A DNA stretch of 64,000 nucleotides from Odobenus rosmarus divergens (taxonomy: Eukaryota; Chordata; Mammalia; Carnivora; Odobenidae): assembly GCF_000321225.1 (NCBI RefSeq), contig NW_004450480.1:2552176-2616175 (forward strand), in the 5' to 3' direction. A program made the translations under genes and the position numbers. The notes beneath the pieces were generated by a model. That model ran no database searches, was not told the DNA's origin, and worked only from the letters and a program-made list of their open reading frames with translations. Positions 11,640 to 21,599 of this stretch are shown here, in pieces. Each line of letters starts with the position of its first letter. Within the stretch, counting starts at the first letter, position 1.

Positions 11640-11810
11640 CAAAGTGCTTTCGTATACATTATATCCTGTTTCATCCTTAAAACTACATCCTGCGTGGTAG
11701 TCAGGGCAGGTATTTTTTTTTTTTTTTTTATTCTCGTTTCTTCTTGATAAATGGTTTGCTCGAGATCAGAGAGACTGCTACCCAGTGAGGTACCTTCTTT
11801 ATCCTCCTTA
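11640..11810 (-). mobile_element. Diverged MIR, antisense, with internal T run
   Basis: 'AAAGTGCTTTCGTATACATT', 'CTGTTTCATCCTTAAAACTA' and 'GTGGTAGTCAGGGCAGGTAT' match the antisense MIR (AAAGTGCTTTCACATACATT ... TCATTTGATCCTC ... GTGAGGTAGGCAGGG). A run of about 17 T begins near 11,711, where the consensus ATTATTATCCCCATTTT is expected. Confidence 0.65.
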
Positions 11811-11827
11811 CCCTCTTTGATGCTTAG

Positions 11828-12052
11828 CTTAGGGGTCAGCAAACTATGGCCTTCGGGCCAAATGTGGCCCACTGACTGTTTTTTGTAGTTTCACTGGACC
11901 AGTCACACCCATTTGTTTACATATTGTCCCTGATTTTGTGCTACATCAGCAGAGTTGACCACGAAGTCCCAACCATGACTCCAGGGCCCAGGAACCTGAC
12001 AATGTATTATCATCTGGCTGTTTCAAAGACAAAATTTGCAGACCCTGCATTA
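11828..12052 (-). mobile_element. hAT-type MITE (Charlie-like)
   Basis: Starts 'GGGGTCAGCAAACTATGGCC', continues 'GGGCCAAATGTGGCCCACTG', 'TTTGTTTACATATTGTCCCT' and 'CAGCAGAGTTGACCACGA', and ends 'AATTTGCAGACCCTG'. The inverted ends and the internal order are those of the common mammalian hAT MITE with CAGGGGTCGGCAAAC termini. The same family occurs at 16615-16842 and 28126-28452. I cannot fix the exact family name by eye. Strand follows the copy at 16615, taken as plus. Confidence 0.7.
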
Positions 12053-12850
12053 GATCACCATCTCAGTTACAGACCCTATTCCTGAAAGCCGTAATGCTAG
12101 CTTAGAGGACGGCACACTTATTCCTGCTGGCTTTGGAAGTCCTGCTTGATAATGAGGCATTCTGAGGAACTACTGTATCTGCTACGGGGTCACCTGCAAA
12201 GGTGGGTCGTGGTTTTCAAGTGGGACACAATATTCGCATTGTTTGCCACTTACCCTGAACTTTTAACGTGTCTCACAGCCATAAAAAGCCTGGGGGTCAC
12301 TGGTTGGGGGCATGCATGATGCCACAGGACTGCAACCCACAGAGGGACACTGAAAGCAGAAGGAAGAGAAGAAGTTAATGGGGGGGGGGGCCGATGGCGA
12401 TGCTTTAAAAGCGAGGCATTCACATGAGCCCCGGGATTCCTTGTGGACACACACCTTTGAAATTCAACATGCTGTCACGTAGCTAAGCATCTTTTTTGCC
12501 TGTTCCCTTACAGAATCAGCATTTCATTAGCTCACACTCTGGGTTAGACAATGTAGTATGAAAAGTAAGGGCAAGATGATCCCTGAGTCCCAGTGAGGAT
12601 TTCGCTTTGGGTTGTAGTCTTTTGGTCTCTCCCGGTACATCTAGTAGAAACGACAAGAGGAAATACACGTACATGCACACGCATGCACATGAGAACACAC
12701 GCATACAAGCACCCTGGTCTTTTCAAAAAAAAAAAAAGGACAAGCGATCTCCCCTGCCAGCCAAACCCCAAAATCTCACTTGCCACAGTTCACAGCTCTC
12801 TTTCCAGCTGCATTTCAAATGCAGGAGGAGGCTGGGACGCAGCCTTCTTA
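12053..12850. other. Single-copy DNA with G11 run
   Basis: No confident repeats. It contains a run of 11 G (12380-12390), an A13 run (about 12725-12737) and short GT/CA-rich patches (12665-12705). Overlapping open frames on both strands here have no recognised domain. Confidence 0.5.
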
Positions 12851-12901
12851 CGGAAGCGGCAGCCTGCGGGTGGGCACACGTGCGCAGGCTGCGAGCTTCC
12901 G
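12851..12901. repeat. GC-rich inverted repeat (hairpin)
   Basis: Left arm CGGAAGCGGCAGCCTGCG (12851-12868) pairs with right arm CGCAGGCTGCGAGCTTCCG (12883-12901), with one mismatch and one single-base bulge, around a 14-base loop. The hairpin and its flanks hold nine CpGs in about 75 bp, far above the surrounding background. It is not part of any repeat family I recognise. Confidence 0.8.
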
Positions 12902-13479
12902 CAGCGGGGTTGGGTTATTAGTCGGATACTGACCAAGTCCAATTCCAAGTAAGATGAAATTGCTGACAGTTAAGTCAACTCATCCTCAAGCAGTTTCAGA
13001 AAGATTTTGTGAATAGCAGTCAGTAGCGAGGTTTTGCAGGCCAGGCCTTTTCTGCCTAGATCCTGGGGATGATAATGCCACCTATGCAGGCCTGCAGACA
13101 GCAGGAGGGACTCTGTCACACAGGGAAACGGAGCTCCAGAATGAGCAGGGAGCCTGAGCCCTCCGGTACACACGTGTGCTGGTCCCCCTCAACAGTGAAC
13201 TCAGACAAAAATCCACGAACGACACGTTTTCTGAATCTAATCAGAGAAGTTGAAACTGAAAAGGAGATGTATGAAGTTTTATGATTTGAATAGTCACATC
13301 GTATCTCCGGAAACTATGTGGGTTGTCTGTCTACCAGAGCTCAGAAGAGAGTTAAGGGGTGGTGCTCCCAGTGAGTGCCTCTTCTGGATAAGAGATAAAC
13401 TCAGGCCAGATTGGTGCACATTATGTTTTCTAGGTATGAGTCGTCTACACGAAGTGTAAACCGTTTGCCAAACCTATTA
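12902..13479. other. Single-copy DNA, nothing recognised
   Basis: Moderately GC-rich to about 13,200, then AT-rich. No gene or repeat recognised. Confidence 0.5.
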
Positions 13480-14335
13480 CGGCTTAAGAATCTTCATTCT
13501 TATACGAATTGAACATGCTGTGCTAGCATCATCCCTCTGTAACAAGGCAGCTTAAGAGTAGGCTAAGAATGAATCAAAAATATTTTTAAAGATAATTTCA
13601 GTTGGCAAAGGCTGTAATCGTTCAAACTTAATTGGTGAACTCATTAATGAGAAACTGCCACCCCAAGAAAGAGAGCCATTGTCATCGACTTATCAGAGCA
13701 ATGAGATAACGAAGTTAATGATATTGTTTTCAATGGGTTTACACTTGCTTCCTTTTAAAGTCTACATTTTCCAAACATTTGTTCTGACACTCCATGTGTT
13801 TGCTCCTCTTAAAAAAAAAAAAAACCTATCAGCCGTGGGCTCCTCAAGGAAAAGTCGGCAGATCACAGCCCTAACATCAGGGCAAAGCAATTGGAAAACT
13901 TTTCTACCCTTTATTATCTACTTGTAAAATGTTATAAGCCTGTAAACTAGTTAATTTATGAGCCGTGTTAATAATTTGCTCACACTTGATCGCAGGTTTC
14001 GCAAACACCATTTCCAGGGATGCGGGAGGGTGATTTGTAGGTCCGGCTTCTCTCCTAAGGGGACACTAACTAATTTGACACAGTAACATGACATTGATGG
14101 TGGGGCACACTAATGACCATACTCGAAGACGCGGCTGTCAGCCTGTCGTTCCAGTGAGAAGCAGCTTGCTTTCACTGCTGCTCAGTACACGATGCTCAAC
14201 TAATTATTCAGACAGCGACATTAATGAGAACCCTCGTGTTTATTTTCAACATACTAACCAGCGCTTAGCTTCCATTTGTCTGATATGGTCACTGATAAAG
14301 TGTGTTTCATGAATAGTAAATTTGAACTCTAATAT
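13480..14335. promoter_or_regulatory. Candidate conserved non-coding element / enhancer
   Basis: A repeat-free stretch, except for an A14 run near 13,811, with many homeodomain-type cores (ACTTAATTGG, CATTAATGAG, TTAATGATA, CTAATTATT). It has the palindrome CTCATTAATGAG (13640-13651) and facing GATA-type motifs TTATCA (13690-13695) and AGATAA (13704-13709). The exact 12-mer CATTAATGAGAA occurs at 13642-13653 and again at 14219-14230. Motif content and lack of transposons are seen; enhancer function is inference. Confidence 0.3.
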
Positions 14336-15475
14336 AACAAAGAAGCACTGGGGAAAAATAAGGGACATCTGATTAGAAAACTATCCTTGTCTACTCAACT
14401 TGTTTTCTGCCTCAAATATCGTCAAGGACAAAGTGACAGGTAACAGGAAATGCCAGGAGTACCAAGAAAACTAAAAGAAATATTTTTAACCACATATGTC
14501 CATGTACAATCTTGACTTGTGACCAAGGCCCCTGGATCACAAAATGGTCACGAGAAACTTCTATCTCAAAGAAATTTAACTAACTTTAGAATAATGAGTA
14601 AATTTTTTGAAGTTATTTCTCAATGGAATGACCAAAAAGTTCCTTTGCTCTAATGGGTTTTTTCAACATAAGAAAAGTTTGATCTTTGTGAAACTATCTC
14701 AGATGTGATCTTTACAAACGTCACTAATTGCAACCTAAGGTTTTTTTCCTAAATCCATTGTAAAACCCTACTACTGAGGGTTTTTTCCAAAAGTGTTCTT
14801 CAGTATCCTCTTATACATCATATTTCGAGTCTACTAAACCTTGCAATCAAGTTCTTTCTATTTTAAATTAAATTTCTATTTTTGTATGATAAATTCTTTC
14901 CTTTTTATGGTGATTATAATCCTAAAATATTCATAGAATCATAATTTAAAATGAGTAACTTTAAAAAAAGGTACACTTAGATCTACTAGAGGTACTGAAA
15001 AATTGAAAACACCTCCTGATGTGGTTCATTGTAAAATGTACACTTTGAATTAAGTAACAGTGGTAGTATTTCAACAAATGTTCTCTCCGGCATCATGATA
15101 AGAAATTTTCTACTCAATACTATGTATGACTCCTGATCTTACAGAATAGCAAAGTAAGTATGAGTCCACTGTAGATCACTTTGGGAATGAAAAGGTCATC
15201 ACATGTAAGTAACATTTCTTAAGTACGTATTTCTAAACTTACAATAGATCTGCGACTTTAGAATGCCAAAATACATAAATGGCATGTAACATGTAAGAAG
15301 CAGATCCAGATCCCAGACTAATTTTTTAAAGTATTTTCAACAAGTATACAGATTACTTCTCTCAAATGAGCATTACTGTTTCCAAATGATACTCTTTCCA
15401 TGGGCACCTGTTACAGCTTCTCAGATGATTGGTATCTGTGCAGTTTATTTATGGTAAGCATTCATCCTCCATAAC
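14336..15475. other. Single-copy AT-rich DNA
   Basis: Repeat-poor and AT-rich, with no substantial open frames and no recognised transposon. Confidence 0.5.
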
Positions 15476-15479
15476 AACC

Positions 15480-15935
15480 TAAAAAGATATGGCTGGTGTG
15501 TGGCAGAGACCAGCCAGATGCCCATTAAATTCCCTTCTTCTTTCTAGATGCAGAGAAGGGATATTATTTCCCAGCTTCCCTCACCGTTAGGTGGGGCCTT
15601 GTGCCCGAGTTCTGGTGAAATAGATCAAAGTGGGTATGTTACTTTCATTCTGACCCTGAGGCTTCCTGAACATCACTAATGTCCTCTCTCTTCCCCTGAC
15701 TGTGCACCTAGAGGTCCAGTGGAGAACTCCCCGTTCTGGCAGATTGTGGAGTCATGGAATGGAATATGCCAAGGTCCCCAAAACACAATGAGTAAAAGAG
15801 CCACCATCTCTAATCCTCACCAGCCAGCATCAGACTGAGCTTCCTAAGAAATAAAACTGTACCAAGTTAAGACTCTGAAATTCAGGAGTGTCTGCTGTAA
15901 CTGCCAGTAACTCTTACCTGAATAAAGAGACCTTT
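15480..15935 (+). mobile_element. Old LINE-1-like 3' remnant
   Basis: Landmarks 'CCCAGCTTCCCTCACCGTTA', 'GGTGGGGCCTTGTGCC', 'GAGTTCTGGTGAAATAGATC', 'AAGAGCCACCATCTC' and 'AGAAATAAAACTGTACCAAG' follow an old mammalian repeat (TTCCCTTGCAGTTAGGTGTGG ... GTTCTGGCCAATGGGATGTG ... GAAATAAACTTCTATTGTG). A second copy lies at 19978-20278. I assign it to L1M 3' sequence with moderate doubt; an LTR is the alternative. Confidence 0.5.
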
Positions 15936-16054
15936 CTACTTTTTCCCTGGCTCCAAAGTTATACTTGAATCTCCAGGCCACCATACCTAAACAGAGGCAC
16001 TGTAGATTTGGAAAAATCCCAGCTGTGATTATTTGCTCCTCTAATTAAGCTAAC

Positions 16055-16158
16055 GATAGAAAATGCATCAGGTGTAGCTTTCCTTACTTAATCTTCACAG
16101 TCCTACGGGGAGGTCTGATTCCCATTTTATGGATGAGAATACTAAGCCTGTAAGAAAT
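16055..16158 (-). mobile_element. Partial MIR, antisense
   Basis: 'CTTACTTAATCTTCACAGTC', 'CTACGGGGAGGTCTGATTCC' and 'CATTTTATGGATGAGAATAC' give the middle of an antisense MIR. The 5' and 3' ends are missing or unrecognisable. Confidence 0.7.
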
Positions 16159-16159
16159 G

Positions 16160-16612
16160 AAATATAAGCAAATAGTGCAAATGTATATTCAGTTGACATT
16201 TTCCTAATTGAATGCCTCTTACCTTCTAATATCTAAATTTTACAGAAAATTCTTATTTCTAAAGCAAACATTTTTGGCTCTAGTTTATAAAAGAAAAAAT
16301 TCTATGACATTCTCCAAAATTAAATAGAACATTTTTAATAAAATGTGTGAGGGGAAAGTGTCAAGTTACAGTACAATTGGTAAAATGTCAGAAACTTCTG
16401 TAGAGGTTTTGAAAAGCCAGCAACAAAGGGGATGTGTCTCAGATGTTCTTGGTGATTAAAAAAAAAAAAAGCCATATTTCAAAAAATATATATATTGCTA
16501 TGCTGAAATTGTATTAATTGTTTAGTAATCAATGTTTTACATATTTTTACATTCTTACTGTGATGGTAGTTAACTATACTTGTAAGGCATTTTGCTATTC
16601 TTTAGTCATATT
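16160..16612. other. Single-copy AT-rich DNA
   Basis: Nothing recognised apart from a roughly 12-base A run near 16,459 and a short TATATA tract at about 16,487. Confidence 0.5.
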
Positions 16613-16614
16613 TT

Positions 16615-16842
16615 AGAATAAGGATAGACAAACTTTTATGGTAAAGGGCCAGACAATGAATATTTTAGACTATGTTGCTGTAAGTTGTCTACTGCAACTA
16701 CTCAACCATGCCCTTAGGTAGTAAGAAAGTAACCACAGGCAATAAGTAAACTAACGGGTATCGTGTTCTGATAAAACTTTATTTACAAAAGCAGGTAGTG
16801 GGCCTAAGGGCCATATTTTGCCAACTTCTGTTCTAGAAAATT
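16615..16842 (+). mobile_element. hAT-type MITE (Charlie-like), opposite orientation
   Basis: 'GATAGACAAACTTTTATGGT', 'AAAGGGCCAGACAATGAATA', 'AACTACTCAACCATGCCC', 'AAAACTTTATTTACAAAAGC' and 'GGGCCATATTTTGCCAACTT' are the reverse arrangement of the elements at 11.8 and 28.1 kb. Both terminal regions survive, so the copy is nearly full length. Confidence 0.75.
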
Positions 16843-17529
16843 GATTGGGTTGGGGAGTTGCATATTGCCACATAACATTATGATTTCTCCTATGTAAAAT
16901 AATGGGAAATAGTCTTTGGTTAGCACTTTCACCCGGGATATCTAATGGTCAGGAGCTGATTACTGATGTCCAGGAGAGAGAGAGCAGCCTTCCTTTGCCC
17001 AAGGTTCAAGAGATAGGTAGATGACAACACTCAGTTTCCATATGCGTTCTAACCCCGCTGTCCCATTCTTTACCCTAAGTCACATACCTTTGCCTGACTC
17101 ATGGGCTCATTGCCCATACAAAGCACTTACAGGCATCCCATCCAGGCCTTTTGAACAAAATCCAAGTACTTTTGTAACAAGAAGAAAAAGCTGATGGTTT
17201 TGCTCAGCCAGCACAGTCAAGTCTCTGCATTAAGGTAATGTAGGCAAATTACCTTAAAGTGACCTAATATTAAGGACTTCCTAAAAATAATAAAAGAAAG
17301 CAAAATAAATAATGTGTAGGCTCTAAATGTCACTAGGAGAATGAGTGCTAGGAGCAAGAAATGACAACTTCTAAAAGTTTCCAAATTAGGCATGAAGACT
17401 CCCCAAAGTAGAATCAAACAGGTTCTCTGGTTTTGGAGGATGTGCTTTGTTAACCAATTTCAGGAGCTATGTGTCCAATAATAGAAAATGCCAGAGATAA
17501 TGTATCAAATGCATTCCCTTATTACTCTT
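16843..17529. other. Single-copy DNA, nothing recognised
   Basis: No repeat or gene recognised. The open frame at 17217-17417 is 66 codons and unremarkable. Confidence 0.5.
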
Positions 17530-17545
17530 AAGAATGTAAAGTTGT

Positions 17546-17740
17546 GGGCGCCTGGGTGGCTCAGTTGGTTAAGCGACTGCCTTCGGCTCAGGTCATGATC
17601 CTGGAGTCCCAGGATCGAGTCCCACATCGGGCTCCCTGCTCAGCAGGGAGTCTGCTTCTCCCTCTGACCCTCTTCCCTCTCGTGCTCTCTATCTCTCATT
17701 CTCTCTCAAATAAATAAATAAAATCTTAAAAAAAAAAAAA
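17546..17740 (+). mobile_element. CAN-SINE (SINEC), full length, perfect target-site duplication
   Basis: Head 'GGGCGCCTGGGTGGCTCAGT', tRNA-like region 'GGTTAAGCGACTGCC', 'CTCCCTGCTCAGCAGGGAG', a CT-rich body, AATAAATAAATAAAATC and an A tail of about 13. A perfect 16-bp duplication AAGAATGTAAAGTTGT lies at 17530-17545 and 17739-17754. This is the least diverged copy in the window, implying a recent insertion. Its body variant is typical of arctoid carnivores rather than dog or cat. Confidence 0.97.
17557..17622 (+). promoter_or_regulatory. Internal RNA polymerase III A and B boxes of the SINE
   Basis: A box TGGCTCAGTTGG at 17557-17568 fits TRGYNNANNNGG. A B-box-like GGATCGAGTCC at 17612-17622 differs slightly from GGTTCGANTCC. 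These are inherited from the parental tRNA; present-day transcription is not shown. Confidence 0.6.
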
Positions 17741-17934
17741 GAATGTAAAGTTGTAACAAGGTTTTAGTTCACTTTTCCTTTTGCATGACAAAATTCAGAG
17801 ACACACACAGAGATGCTTTTTTAAAAAATCTCGGTTCCCTGTTAATGTTATTATAACAGTTAAGTGTACAAGATGGTTTCAGACATAAAATGGATAAATT
17901 TTATGAATCTGTTTTACCGAAATGTCAATCACAA

Positions 17935-18240
17935 AAGAACAAGAGCAGGTAAATGATAGTCCAGTCTGACAAAGGAGTATTTTGGAGTCATTAAAAATGA
18001 TAGTGGGAACAGGAAAATATGTGCAAATGCTTGTTATAATGTTACATGAAATAAGCAAGATAGAAAAATTATATCTACACTAGACTCTCAACTACATAAA
18101 AATATGTGTCAATAACGAACAGGAAAAAATAGTTAAACTAGCAGTTTTGCCCTGGAGGAAATGTGACTAGGTGATATTTTTTCTTCAGAATTTTTGTATG
18201 TTCAATATTCTAAAACAAGCAGTATTTAAAATAATGGTTC
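17935..18240 (+). mobile_element. L1M-type LINE-1 3' fragment (ORF2 end/3'UTR)
   Basis: 'GGAGTCATTAAAAATGATAG', 'AATGCTTGTTATAATGTTAC', 'ATGAAATAAGCAAGATAGAA' and the later 'TTTTTTCTTCAGAATTTTTG' follow the 3' part of old L1M elements (AGCCATTAAAAATGATATTT ... ATAATGTTAAGTGAAAAAAGC). Heavily diverged. Confidence 0.65.
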
Positions 18241-18317
18241 TAGAATCTGAAAGAGTTATCTGATCTTCAAAAAGAAAAAGAAATTTGTTGTACATGTATA
18301 CTCATTTATTAATGGCT

Positions 18318-18445
18318 TTTGATTGCCTTGTTTTCAGACCAGAAGTATCTTGAGAGGAGAGATTTGTGCTCTCTCTCATGTCCCAAGCACAGTGTTTATA
18401 GCATCTTACACAATCAATTAACATTCTTTGAAACAAATGAATAGA
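18318..18445 (+). mobile_element. Short L2 LINE 3' end
   Basis: 'CCAAGCACAGTGTTTATAGC' followed by 'AACATTCTTTGAAACAAATG' approximates the L2 terminus (CCTAGCACAGTGCCTGGCAC ... AATGTTTGTTGAATGAATG). Diverged and short. Confidence 0.5.
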
Positions 18446-18945
18446 CCACCTTACTTTTTTACAAGTCTTTCCAATGGGATTCCACAAATAAATTAAATTT
18501 TTATACTTCAAGCCTTTAAAAAATATAAATAATTTTGTTTAAAGAGGTTGAGTGCTTCTGGATTACAGCTGCCAATAAACTGCTTGCTACAAAATTATAC
18601 TTTCTCCCCTCTCCTTTTTCCATGATGGCACATAACAATTTGTCTTTTAATAACTTAAAATAATTCTGAGTCATTTGCTCATCAAAAACAAAATACATCT
18701 TGATCACAAAGCTTGGCATTTCATAAATATTTACCCCCAAAGCGCTGCCTGCTTTGAAGCTGGGATGGTAAGCTCCTGATTGACAAGTAACTTCTGTGCA
18801 CAAAGAGGGAGGAGACCTCTCCCTTGTGTCAGCTGGGAGAAGAGCGCCATTCTGTCTTCACACTCACTCTCCTGTGGAGGCTCTTTCCCAACAGCCAAAA
18901 AACACATGGCAAATGGGATCATCATTCATTGTTTTCCTTCTCTCC
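18446..18945. other. Single-copy DNA, nothing recognised
   Basis: No confident repeat or gene; it ends in a TC-rich stretch leading into the CA microsatellite. Confidence 0.5.
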
Positions 18946-18969
18946 ATCTATCTCTCTCTCAGACAGAAA

Positions 18970-19009
<40 letters not shown>
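18970..19009. repeat. (CA)n microsatellite, about 20 perfect units
   Basis: An uninterrupted AC/CA tract of about 40 bp preceded by a TCTCTC stretch. It is the longest dinucleotide repeat in the window and probably polymorphic. Open frames through it translate as His-Thr runs and are artefacts. Confidence 0.97.
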
Positions 19010-19010
<1 letters not shown>

Positions 19011-19044
19011 CATATGCATGCATGTCTACCGGGCAAGCACTCCC

Positions 19045-19160
19045 TACTTGTATACTCTCAATGGCTCCCCAGTACTCTTAGAGTAAAGATCAAAACCCTT
19101 GCCTTGGCCCTTACAAGGCCCTCAAAATCCAGCTGTGGCAGAGTCTCTCCAATGGCTCAA
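19045..19160 (+). mobile_element. L2 LINE fragment
   Basis: 'CAATGGCTCCCCAGTACTCT', 'TAGAGTAAAGATCAAAACCC' and 'CTTACAAGGCCCTCAAAATC' match the L2-type segment TGGCTCCCCATTGCC ... AGGATAAAGTCCAAACTCC ... CAAGGCCCT. Confidence 0.6.
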
Positions 19161-19975
19161 CCAAGCTTCTCACTGAGCTGGAAAGATGGCAGGAAGGGAC
19201 AGTAAAGATTTTAGCTCCTTTTCTGAGAACCACCATGGTCAGCAAGACAATGGGATAAGAAATGCATCTTTCTTTAAAAACAAAAAACAAAACAGGGCAT
19301 CATAAACACTTGATTATATTTTTCCTTTGCTTAACATATCATGAAAAATTTCCCCAATCATCTTCTGGACAAAAATAAACCGAGATTAGTACACACACAC
19401 ACAAAAAAACTAAGGTCATAAAAAGCAACTTTAGTTTTCTCCTTAAGACCTAACACTTTGCCCATGGGTCCTCTGTGAGTCCTTAAAAATGGCAAGTGGG
19501 AAATGTTTAGTTAGTCCTCACCACAGGTGAACTCTTCTCCCCAAACCTGTCAACTCCAGGAGTAGAAGAGAAAAATAGGTTCGATCACAGCACACAGACA
19601 GGCCCTGCCATATGAAAGCCAACCTGTTTGTCATCAAACTAATTTGCCACTTGCGGTAGAAGATTTCATCGGATGGTGGAGGGAATGCATGCTACAGCCT
19701 GGCTCATCAACAAATTGCCCTGCCCAACCCCAGAGGAAGATGGGCTCTTAGTTGGGATTTAATGAAAGACATTCTCCTCATGACATGCAAAAACTAAGGG
19801 CCTCTGAGGGCTATCGCTCTTCTTGATCTCTGGGAGAACAAGGGTATTTATTGATGAGCAGGCTACAAAAACAGAAGGTGCTATGCTTCCTTTCGATCAA
19901 ACCCCAGTGGCTAAAACCAAAGTAACATATTGCTGAGGACTACCACATGATAACTAATTCCATTTCATTTTCTTC
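19161..19975. other. Single-copy DNA, nothing recognised
   Basis: Only short A-rich and AC runs (for example about 19,392). No gene. Confidence 0.5.
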
Positions 19976-19977
19976 TT

Positions 19978-20278
19978 CCTGGGGACACAGGCAGATCACA
20001 CTGCCCAATTTCCCTGGCTCAGACTGATTTCTGGTCAAAGGGATGTGAGCAGAAGCAAGGCGTTACTGCTTACAGGCATGCCAAATAATCAACAGTGCTC
20101 CCTGTTCCTCTTCCCCCAGACTGTGGAGACCCCTCCTTGTCCCTTGTAGCAAGCACAAGATGGAGGAGGTTCATTCAGGGGACAGGCACTGACAGGAAAG
20201 GAGAACAACATATACCTTTATGATGTTTAGCCACTCAAATTTGTGACACAGAAGCTAGCATAACACATCCTAAGTTTA
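19978..20278 (+). mobile_element. Old LINE-1-like 3' remnant, same family as 15.5 kb
   Basis: 'GATTTCTGGTCAAAGGGATG', 'TGTGAGCAGAAGCAAGGC', 'TTTATGATGTTTAGCCACTC' and 'AAGCTAGCATAACACATCC' follow the repeat ending GTTAAGCCACTGAGATTTGG ... GCATAACCTAGCC. The middle is shortened relative to the copy at 15480. Confidence 0.55.
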
Positions 20279-20491
20279 CACTTTGTTGTAGCCTTCATTA
20301 GGATTAACAATCACAAATAAATACTTAGTGTTGGCTTTGTCTCCACGTCTCCCATCTTGATCCCATGGGACCATGCCTTATTATTCTGTGTAACCTTCTT
20401 TTAGAAAAGACCCACCACCAACGTCTCTCAAAAGTCTGTTGTTGATAAATAGAGTCACAGATAATTATCAATGAAGACGGAAAGCGTTCAC

Positions 20492-20795
20492 TTGATAGCT
20501 ACTTTTTCAGGACTTACTGTGGGCCAAACACTGTGTTTGAAGCTGAACATAGCTTGGAATGGAGATAAGGAGGCCCACAGTCTACTATGAAACCAACATA
20601 AATGCATGGGAATAACTTACCATACAAATCTGACCTAAGCACAAGAGGTCAGAAAAGACTTCAGGGCAAAAATGATCTGTAAGCTGAAGACAATGAAGGT
20701 AAGCAGGACTTAGCCAGGTAGACAGGACTGGGTGGAGGGTGAGGAGATTCTCCAAAGGAATATTCTCCAATGGCGCTCTAGGTCAAAATACATAT
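20492..20795 (-). mobile_element. L2 LINE 3' fragment, antisense
   Basis: 'CTTACTGTGGGCCAAACACT' (from TACTATGTGCCAGGCACTGT) is followed by 'GGAGGCCCACAGTCTACTAT' (GGAGCTTACAGTCTAGT) and 'AAAAGACTTCAGGGCAAAAA', in antisense L2 order. Confidence 0.65.
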
Positions 20796-21354
20796 GAGCA
20801 AGCATAAACACTGGGCCCTGAAATAACCTTCTGTTTCTCAATGATTTTAAAAACATAATCTGGGACTAACAGGGCTTCCAAACCAAAAACAAGGCCAAAT
20901 ATATTGAGTAATTCAGAAATAAAAGAATATTATTACCCTCTGCTAGGTGTCTCAATGGTGTAACTTAATACAAAACACTTGTTTTTCTACCACTGACAGG
21001 GAGAAAGGAGAGGGGTTATTCACACTGAAACTGCTTTTCTAAATGGCCTGAGAAAACAGGAACAAGAGAAATGAGGCAGCCTCAGTTCAGAGACCACAGC
21101 CTTGCTCCTTCTTAAAAATCCAACCACCTCCTCCATTATAAATATCATAACTGGCCCTCAGAAAACAAAGTGGGTTTTGTTTATTCTTTAGCTCCATAAA
21201 CCCATGAGGAAAGAGCACTAGAATAGGGTCCAAGGACCCAGGTTCTTGTTAGCCCTGGATGACCACTTAGATGTACCCCTTTACTGGGTCCTGTCTTCTG
21301 TAGAATGTCAACAGTGAGTTTGGAGAACTGGAAAGTCCTTTCTGGCACCAATAT
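20796..21354. other. Single-copy DNA, nothing recognised
   Basis: No repeats or genes recognised. Confidence 0.5.
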
Positions 21355-21458
21355 CCAAACTCGAGTCCTCATCAGAATCACCCAGAAGGCTTGTTCTAAC
21401 AGGACTGCTGGGCCCTAACCCCAGAGTTTCTGATTCACTGAGGCCAGGACCAGCTGAG
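21355..21458 (+). mobile_element. MER5A-type hAT-Charlie MITE fragment
   Basis: 'TCATCAGAATCACCCAGAAG', 'GGCTTGTTCTAACAGGACTG', 'CTGGGCCCTAACCCCAGAGT' and 'TTCTGATTCACTGAGGCCAG' track the MER5A consensus (ATCAGAATCACCTGGAGGGC ... AGAGTTTCTGATTCAGTAGG). The ends are lost. Confidence 0.82.
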
Positions 21459-21599
21459 TCTGTCTCCGATGTGGCCTCTACCAAGGTTCCTTGCTCGACC
21501 TCAGGGCACCAGGACTTTATCCTCTCTCCCAAGGAAGTCTAACTCTATAGGAAATACTTGGAGCTCTGCAATCTATTCTCCAGCGGCTGCCCATGTGGC

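Noticed and set aside
17546..17625. Possible tRNA gene (A and B boxes present)
   Set aside because: It is the tRNA-derived head of a CAN-SINE; the cloverleaf is not intact and target-site duplications show retroposition. The same applies to the other five SINE copies.
18780..19205. 141-codon frame with a long His-Thr run
   Set aside because: It is the translation of the (CA)n microsatellite; three overlapping frames give the same artefact.
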